From Chrysoporthe austroafricana (Eukaryota > Ascomycota > Sordariomycetes > Diaporthales > Cryphonectriaceae), in the NCBI GenBank assembly GCA_001051155.2, contig JYIP02000002.1, positions 4,817,315 to 4,881,314 on the forward strand: DNA of 64,000 bases, given 5' to 3'. The stretch's first letter is position 1, and every line of letters starts with the position of its first letter. This document shows positions 56,998 to 64,000 of this stretch, in pieces. Under the pieces are notes generated by a model. The model had not been told where the DNA came from, searched no databases, and worked only from the letters and a program-made list of their open reading frames with translations. Made by a program: the position numbers and the translations under genes.

Positions 56998-58331
56998 ATG
57001 GAATCAAAGCGTCCAAGCGGAGGCGGCGCTGGATCGATGATGGGTTGGCGCCTGGCTTCCCCAACTATGTGTTATGGGCTGACGCGCAAGCGTCGTCGAG
57101 TGAGGAGGAGGCGCCTCGCTAGAGCTATCGTCACCTGACAGAGCCCGTTATACCCAAGGCCTCTGGGGAAGCGTGGATCCCAGGCCTTCGTGTTCGGCTG
57201 TGCAAGTCAGGCACGGTAGGATTGCCATCGTTGGAGACCGTCACTACCCGGGGGCTTGGGACAGGTCTCGAAGGCGAGATCATCTGCCCTCTCCCCAGAC
57301 CAGCCTCGGCCCCAGGTCTCAATGTGCGGACGGACCGGACAGTGGGTATGGGGAGATGTTGGTCAATTGCTGGGTGTCGGATCCGGGGTGGTCATATCGC
57401 GCACATGGCAGATAGAGATTGACAGTAGCGGCCATAACGGTCACGGACCTGGGGCAGCGCCACGGTTGGCCTGTGAGATCATACGGCAGATCAGTCGAGA
57501 GCGGATGGATGGTGTGATGGTGATGTCGATACCAAGCTCGGTAGGAAACAGCAGCAGAGGCCACAGCTCACTCGCGCTGTGCTTGTGTACAGTATGTCCG
57601 TCGCGGAGAGAACGAGACGAGAGAAGAGACATCGAGATCCCAGGATCACGGCCCGCCGGTGAAGAACCTAGGCCGCCTGGAGACGGTCATGTGGTGCTCT
57701 GAATGTGGCTTCGATCAGCATGACACACCATGCTGCAAACGACCCATACCATAGTAGCTTGCTGGCCGGGGCCGCGCTGGTGTCTCCAGGCTGCTAGTGC
57801 CACCTCGACGGATGCTGTTGCACGTGTGGACAGCGGGCTGGCGGCGGGCTGTTCGTTGGGAGTTGTTGTTGCTGTGTGCAGAGTGCAGTGGCGGGTGGGT
57901 CGTGAGGAATTAGAAGGTGAAGTGACCTGGAGAACCTGGTGGAGTGAACCCTGAGTGGCGCGGCTCCTGTGACGCAGTGCCCCTCCATCGCCCCGCCCCG
58001 CTATCGATACAGTGTACCGCAGCGCAGCACTCTGGTAGGTGCTGCGCAGCGTGTACTACCGTGACTACCTACTGCCTCCTCCATCTGCGCCTACTGCCCA
58101 CGACGCACGATGTAGTCATATCTCCTCGCCCTCCCACCAAAACAGCCGACACGCCAGCCAACCAACCGACCAGCCCGCACCTGCCATCGCTCCTTGGCCT
58201 GGCTGGTGCGTGACCTCGCCTCAGCTCGGTGTCCAGGCGCCCAGGCGCGAATGCGACTCTCTCTCTCTCACCTCGCCTTGCTTCCTACTCCCGAGCAGCA
58301 GACACATCAAAGTGAAGAGGCCTGCACCGCC

Positions 58332-59660
58332 ATGCCAGATCTCAACTCCCTCCCGCCCTCCTCTCTTCCAACAGCTCCCTTGTCGACCTCCTCCTCCTCC
58401 CTCGCCCCCGCCTCGCCGAGGCTAGCAGCCTTAACCGCCATGTCTTCTTCCAATAACAACGGCAGCGAGTCTGCCACCTCGCCCACCCGCCGCCAGGCCG
58501 GCTCCCCGTCGCCGTCCCCGAGCCGGTCCGCGTCGACCTCCCTCCAGGCCGCCGCTGCCGTCAACGCTGGTCTGCAACACCAGGGCTCGAGGCGTGCGTC
58601 TGTCCCCCACTCTCCCCCCGACGCCCTGGGCCTCCTCTGTGCTGACGCGCGGGCGACCGCCACAGGTTCCTCCGGCTCCCTCTCCCGACAGGTCACCACC
58701 TCCTCTAGCAACGGCCGCAGGCGATCCCAGGTCCTCATGAACCTCCAGCTCAACGACCCCGCTGTCCCCGGCCCCGGCGAGATGGTCCAGGAGACCGCCC
58801 ACCGCTCCAGCATGACAAGCCCCATCGCGCCCTCTTCCTCCTCGCCGCTGATGATGGGCAGCGAGCCGCCCCACCACCGCGCGCCCAGCTTGGGCGAGCT
58901 GCACCAGGAGCTCGAGGCCGAGCAGGAGGCCCAGGTGGTACGGCGCGAACCCTGAGCAGCCCCCCTCCATTCTTCGCTGAACGCTGACGTCTCCCCAGAA
59001 CCGGCTTCTCCTCCAGATCCGCCAGCAGCAGGCCCAGATCCTACAGCTCCAGAACCAGTCCGCCATCGCCGGCGAGGACTCGCCCGGCCAGTCCACCCCG
59101 GCGTCCGCCGCGCAACCCATCCCCGCCGCCTCTCATCCCCATTCTGCCGCGCCGACCGCGCCTGCCACGGGCTCCCTGCCGCGGTCGCCCGTCTTCCCCC
59201 GCAGCTCTTTCGACCTCGCCCGCGGCGACCTGCGGCACCGGTCCCGAACGCCCAGCCGCGGCGCCTCGCCCAGACTCCGCTCCACGTCTATGAGCCAGGA
59301 GAGCGCCGAGCCCTTCATGCTGGGCGGCAGGGATGAGAGTGCCTTCTACCAGGCGGAGACGCAGATGCTGACGAGGGAGAATCAGATGCTGAGACATCGC
59401 ATCCGAGACTTGGGTGAGCCACGACGAGTCCCCTCTGCGAGGGCCTGCGGATTTTCAGACCGACTTTGCTGACTGGGAACATAGAACGGCAGCTCGAGAA
59501 CCTCAGCGGTGGCGCGGCCGCCGTCACTCGGGAGCCTGCGCACCACTCGGGCCTGACGAGGTCGGAATCGGTGTCTGAGGAAGCTAGGCCCTCTGGAGCC
59601 GCCGCGGCCTCAGAATCTGAGGGGAATTTCTCCGTGCGAGAGACGCCGAAGGACGAATGA
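58332..59660 (+). CDS. Serine-rich coiled-coil protein, fungal, unknown function
   Basis: Four exons: 58332-58593, 58666-58937, 58999-59413 and 59485-59660, giving 374 residues from the ATG at 58332 (CACCGCCATGCC). Introns are 72, 61 and 71 bases, each with a CTGAC branch site: donors GTGCGT, GTACGG and GTGAGC. The first intron is a multiple of three with no stop, so it could be retained. The N-terminal half is Ser/Pro/Ala-rich, with QVLMNLQLNDPAVPGPGE as a clearer block. Then LGELHQELEAEQEAQV joins NRLLLQIRQQQAQILQLQNQ, a coiled coil. A second coiled coil, ETQMLTRENQMLRHRIRDL joined to ERQLENL, comes near 285-320. The rest is disordered and phosphosite-like (RSRTPSRGASPRLRSTSMS). It resembles fungal proteins annotated only as hypothetical. 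No catalytic motif. Confidence 0.82.
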
Positions 59661-60427
59661 ATGTCAAAAGTATGGAAAAATGGGCTGGCAGCAGTGAAAA
59701 GAAAGGATGAACCGGCGTTATGGCAAGTGTAGCAACAAGACCAAGGCCCACGCTTTGGGCTCAGTGGGCGACGGCGTTAAGGGAACGATGAGGCCTCATT
59801 GTCTTGTCTGAATAGTTGTATGATAGCTGATGCTCATTTCGGATGGACTGGAGTCAGTTCTGGATGGGGCAGGGCGCCGCTCTGGTGCTGTTAATGGCGA
59901 GATGGTTGGTGACGACCTAGCTACGACTCCGTTACCAGAGGCTAAGCCTTATGGAACCTCCTCACTCTAGACCATCCTCTACCCAATGGAAGCCTTTTTT
60001 ATTTTATTTCTGGTGCTGTTTTTGTTTCGTGGGAAGTGTTCTTCTTCATTCTCCATTTTCAAGGCTCTTGATCTGGGCTGGTCTGAGAGTTACTGCAATG
60101 GCGGAAAATGAATATAGCAACTTTCGCACGACTCTCCCGCAGACAAATTTTAACACCTTCATTCTTCCAGGAACACTCAGGAAAACCAAATCTTATCAGT
60201 GAATTTCAGATTATAGATTCTTTTTAGTCCCTTTCCACAACGTCGTGGTCTGAAGGCAGTGGATCTCGGCGATGGCGTCATCCGGAGTTTCTCCATAAAA
60301 ACTGCCTCGCGCATAGTCACTTATATCTATCTAAATACACACGAATTTGCGAACCCCGTCCCGCGACTCTCTCTTTCTCTCGTTCTCGGTGCGGATTTCG
60401 GCGCCGGATGCTTCACACGGGCGGACC
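59661..60427. other. Intergenic region
   Basis: About 0.8 kb; the 3' flank of the coiled-coil gene and the promoter of the FAD enzyme gene. Part of it (59,980-60,240) is T/A-rich. No gene. Confidence 0.5.
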
Positions 60428-61924
60428 ATGTTTTCAAGAGCGGCTGGACGACGGCGACTGCTGCTGCAGGCCAGGCGGCCAGGCGTGTCTGGCGCCGGCG
60501 TGTTGAGCGGACGGCTCTTCTCGTCTACGGCTGCGAGGCGGGTTGATTTCGAGCATGTGGTGAGTGGTTGGTTGGTTTCTTCTGGACATTTGTCCATCTT
60601 GCTAGATATTAGGGGGGGAGGGGGCAATGGCAATTAATCCTCTCATGAGATCGTACGTCGTTGCCTCGCTGTCCTGGGGCTCAAGTCACCTCTCGCCGGG
60701 ACGTACCCACGGGCAGACCTCTGACCAGCAAGATACCTTCCTTTCCTCCTCGAGACATAAGCCCATCCGCACCAGCTGACGCCCACGCAGGTCATCGGCG
60801 CCGGCGCGGTCGGCCTCGCCATCGCGCGGGCCCTCGCCCAGCGCACGCCGTCGACGCTCCTCCTGGAGCGGCACCTGGCGGCGGGGACGGAGACGTCGTC
60901 GCGCAACAGCGAGGTGATCCACGCGGGCATCTACTACGGGGCGGGCACGCTCAAGACGGAGCTCTGCATCCGCGGCAAGGAGCTGCTGTACGGCTTCTGC
61001 GCGGCGCACGGCGTGCCGCACCGCAACTGCGGCAAGTGGATCGTCGCGCAGACGCCCGCGCAGCGCGAGGCCCTCGAGGGCGTCCGCCGCCACTGCGACG
61101 GCCCCCTCGCCGGCCGTGTCCCCGTCCGCTGGGTCGCCGCCGCCGAGCGCGCCCGCCGCGAGCCCCACGTCCGCGCCGACGCCGGCTGCCTCGAGTCGCC
61201 CACCACCGGCATCGTCGACAGCCACGCGCTCATGGTCGCGCTGCTTGGGCACTTCGAGGAGGCCGGCGGCACGTTCGCGCCCGGGTCGCGCGTCACCGGC
61301 GTCACGCCCCTCGGTGGCGGCGGCAGGCCGGGGAGCGACGGGTGGGAGGTCACGGTGCAGACGGTGGGCGGCGAGGAGAGCACCATCACGGCGGCGACGT
61401 TGGTCAACGCGGCCGGGCTGGGCGCGGTGGAGATCCACAACCTCATCGCGCCGCCGGAGCAGCACCGCCGGCTGTACTACGCCAAGGGGAACTACTTCTC
61501 CTACGGCGCCTCGCACCCGCGGGTCAACACGCTCATCTACCCGGCGCCGGAGCCGGGCCACGGCGGCCTCGGCACGCACCTGACCCTCGACATGGGCGGG
61601 CGCATCAAGTTCGGGCCGGACGTGGAGTGGGTCGACGACCCGAGCGACCTCGCCGTCAACGGGAGCAGGATGGACGCCGCCGTCGGCGAGATCAAGCGCT
61701 ACCTCCCCGGCGTCGACGTCTCGGCGCTCACACCCGACTACGCGGGGATCCGGCCGAAGCTGGCGCCCGGCGGCGCCGTGATGGAGGGCAAGGGGTTTAA
61801 CGATTTCATCATCAGGCGGGAGGAGGGGTGGGAGGGGTGGGTGAACCTGCTGGGGATCGAGAGCCCCGGGCTGACGAGCTGCTTGGCGATCGGTGAGAAG
61901 GTGGAACAGCTATTGTATAGATGA
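60428..61924 (+). CDS. L2HGDH: FAD-dependent oxidoreductase of the L-2-hydroxyglutarate dehydrogenase type
   Basis: The likely reaction is oxidation of L-2-hydroxyglutarate to 2-oxoglutarate in mitochondria, removing a side product of citric acid cycle enzymes. Exon 1 (60428-60559) encodes 44 residues, MFSRAAGRRRLLLQARRPGV and on to FSSTAARRVDFEHV, a basic targeting leader. A 231-base intron (GTGAGT, branch CTGAC, acceptor CGCAG) ends exactly at VIGAGAVGLAIARALAQ, the GxGxxG FAD site (Gly47, 49, 52). The enzyme is 421 residues. Family features: ETSSRNSEVIHAGIYYGAGT, LYYAKGNYFSY, FGPDVEWVDDPSDL, LTPDYAGIRPKL and the C-terminal NLLGIESPGLTSCLAIGEKV, which closes the FAD pocket. These fit the DAO/L2HGDH family. 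Substrate is inferred from family. Confidence 0.9.
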
Positions 61925-62664
61925 GAGGGGGCTGGGGCTTGATAGAGACATAGAGAGTCGGCAAGATCTGAACTGTGGCGATAGATAGGTTCATGAGAAT
62001 GGATACCTGCCGGAACATGAGAGCTTCTGCAACTCGGCCCCCATGGGTCAAGTATCTTCCTCTCAGACACGTACCCAGTTATCCTTCTGCCATACTGTCT
62101 CAGGGACGCCGTCCCAGCCAGTTGAGTAAATGGCGCTCTTCTTAGAACCCACTGTTCTCATATGTCCTACCTCTTCACATATCTTGAAAGGCGTCAATAT
62201 AGTGCTCGAGCAGCAGCCTACGCGAAGTTCGGCGTCACCTCTTCGTTACATCCGGTCTCGGATTTCGCGCAGACAACGTGAGAAATGACATCTCATTTTA
62301 CTCGGCCTTATTGTTCTGCCCTGTCTTGACTGCCTGCCTATCCACCTGCAACTTCAACGTGTGTGTGAGTCGTGTTCATAGCTCCCGAGACTATTAGAGC
62401 AACCTCTGCGCCGACGCCAATCGGAAAGCGTATATACAAGTCCGACAAACTTTTTCAAGTGGTGATGAGCGGGTAGGGAAAAGAAGTACCATCCTACTAT
62501 CCTGAAAGCAGAGCCAATCAACGCAAGGTTAACACACCTCAAGCCCGCAAATGCCGTATCGTTGACCATCGACGCCTGTACGCCACAAAGACCTTTCCAT
62601 TCAATAATTTTACCCCTTTTCCGGATGATTCCCGAAACCACACTGTTGCATTATATCACATTAC
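61925..62664. other. Convergent 3' flanks
   Basis: About 0.74 kb between the FAD enzyme and the WD40 protein, which converge. Nothing recognised. Confidence 0.5.
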
Positions 62665-64000
62665 TCAGCGCATGGTAAGGCTGGGGAAGAACTTCCTGCT
62701 GAACGTGTCGACCTGGAACTCGTACACGCCGTCCTCGGCACCGACAATCCTAGAAAAAGGTGGTCAGCGGGCGAGGAATGATAGTCAGAAACACTGGGCT
62801 GACTTACAGAATACGCCCGTCGTCGCTCCACGCCAGCCCAGCCGTACCATCAGGCTCGTGGTCGGACCGATGCGTGTTCTGCACGGCCCGGTCAGCCATC
62901 CGGGCTCGCATCCGCGGGCCTGGCGTCTCCGCGTCCTGATCGCGGTGGCGGAGAATTGTGTTCCAGACCGACGCGAGGTAGTCTCTCGAGCGTTCCAAGT
63001 TGGACTCGCCTTGGCCTGGCTCGTAGTTGGATGCAGAACCCAACACGTCGAACGTACTCTGATACAGATTCTCGAGGTCAGCGCTAGAGTCGGTGGCAGG
63101 GTTGTCTGAGCGAGAGGGTCCCATGTTCTGCTGGTACGTAGCCACATGGGTACGGATCGCGCGAAGGGTAGTTACGACATTGGCGGCGCGCTCCGCAGGT
63201 GTTAAGGCCCCCTCGGCAGTTGTGAGGCGACGGGCACGCGCGCGCTCCGACTGCAGCTCGCGGTGACGATCTCGCTGGGTATCGGCTTGGTCACTCACGC
63301 GGTAGTTGTTCCTAATGTCCCTAGTAATCGAATTCTCGCGTGCCGAGGCCGCCCGGCTCTGCAGGCGCTCGATCAGCCTTGTCCCAGCAGCTGGGATGCC
63401 GCGAGCAGCAGCAGCCTGGTCTCGACGCCTCCGCTGCTCCGTGAGGGCCTCCAATATCAGCGTCTCCTCCGGGTTCAGAGGTGGGTGGTAATCCGTGGGC
63501 GGTCGTCGCGCCGCCCGTCGCGCCGCGGTTTCGCTCGAGTCTACCAAGGCTAGCTCACCCCGCTCGTTCCTCTCAAGCAGGCGCGGGTCAATTGAGCCCC
63601 TCTCGGTGACCATCATGTGGTCATAGCCATCGTAATCGTTGAGGTCCAAGATCTGGCGCGAGATGTAGTTGCTTCGAATGTCGGCAACTCCAATATGGCC
63701 ACGGTGCTCCGTCCAGGCCAAGAGGTCGAAAGGTCCTGGACAGAAGGCCATATCTCGAATCGCTCCGATCTCCTTGGGCCTTGAAGACGTGAAGGTGGTG
63801 ATGAGAGGGTCGACGCCGGGCGTTGTGAAGGCTGCGGTCTCGAAGACCGAGATGACTCCGTACTGGGTGCCGACCGCGAGGTAACGGCCAGTGCTCGAGA
63901 AGCAAGCCGCAAAACTGCCACGTTCGTCAGAACGGTCACCTTTCACCTGGCTCTTGAGATGTGTCTTGGCGCATAGCTTCCACTCAAAGTCCACAGGATC
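62665..64000 (-). CDS. WD40/DUF2415-type protein, C-terminal part, cut by the window edge
   Basis: The frame enters from the right edge: DPVDFEWKLCAKTHLKSQ, so the start codon is outside. An exon from the edge to 62808, then an intron (62750-62807, donor GTAAGT, branch CTGAC, acceptor TTCTAG) and a last exon 62749-62665 with VGAEDGVYEFQVDTFSRKFF and a stop at 62665. WD40-like strands are visible at ACFSSTGRYLAVGTQYGVIS and AIRDMAFCPGPFDLLAWTEH and GIAWSDD-type segments near the end. The DUF2415 block around YISRQILDLNDYDGYDHMMV and the following RGSIDPRLLERNERGELALV is the main family mark. A long charged helical segment lies between. Proteins of this family are conserved in fungi and have no firmly known function that I can cite. 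Only about the last 430 residues are present. Confidence 0.88.

Larger units (their letters stand above)
49316..58331. other. Nine-kilobase region without a recognisable gene
   Basis: Long open frames here on both strands are low-complexity and antisense-type and lack splice support. The region has repeats listed separately plus short palindromes around GGTACC/CCGCGG (50,490-50,620), a base given as N at 53705 between two T runs, and ordinary-complexity stretches at 55,480-57,700 that show no domain either. It may contain noncoding transcripts or species-specific genes I cannot see. Confidence 0.45.

Overview
The window is nuclear DNA of a filamentous ascomycete (Pezizomycotina, most likely a Sordariomycete). 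Genes are split by introns of about 50-280 bases with GTANGT-type donors and a CTGAC-like branch site. The proteins include fungal IDH2, CHO2, FYV7, SEC5 and eIF3g. The core part is very GC-rich and full of short tandem repeats. Three assembly ambiguities are visible: an N run at 36044-36159 and single N's at 28532 and 53705.

Left part (1-20,300). SEC5 (exocyst) enters from the left edge. It is followed by about 19 kb of less GC-rich, gene-sparse sequence holding small lineage-type genes: a zinc-finger/tail-anchor protein (3661-4304), a six-cysteine secreted protein (6158-6573), a secreted protein of three eight-cysteine modules separated by Lys-Arg sites (7299-8199), a degenerate 5S rRNA copy (9981-10098), a tiny spliced gene (11419-11704), an unrecognised locus with stops or a short intron (12437-14242), a five-CxxC protein (15212-15553) and a single-pass membrane protein with a 19-base microexon (16649-18012). 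Many of these gene models come from joining exons that are not visible as one open frame.

Middle part (20,300-49,300). This is a GC-rich core block: an Atos-family protein, IDH2 and FYV7 head to head, CHO2 (four exons), a fungal protein of unknown function starting 5 kb away in the opposite direction, a small basic coiled-coil protein, eIF3g and a PH-domain protein. Long intergenic stretches hold microsatellites, two clear G-quadruplex motifs and a tandem duplication with poly(A) tails.

Right part (49,300-64,000). About 9 kb shows no credible gene. It is followed by a serine-rich coiled-coil protein, an L-2-hydroxyglutarate dehydrogenase-type FAD enzyme and, entering from the right edge, a WD40/DUF2415 protein.

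The genes do not form one pathway. IDH2 and the L-2-hydroxyglutarate dehydrogenase both feed 2-oxoglutarate metabolism in mitochondria, CHO2 makes phosphatidylcholine in the ER, and FYV7 and eIF3g serve ribosome production and translation. No transposon gene, biosynthetic cluster, CRISPR array or intact tRNA was recognised. The most interesting candidate is the Lys-Arg-spaced three-module secreted protein at 7299-8199.
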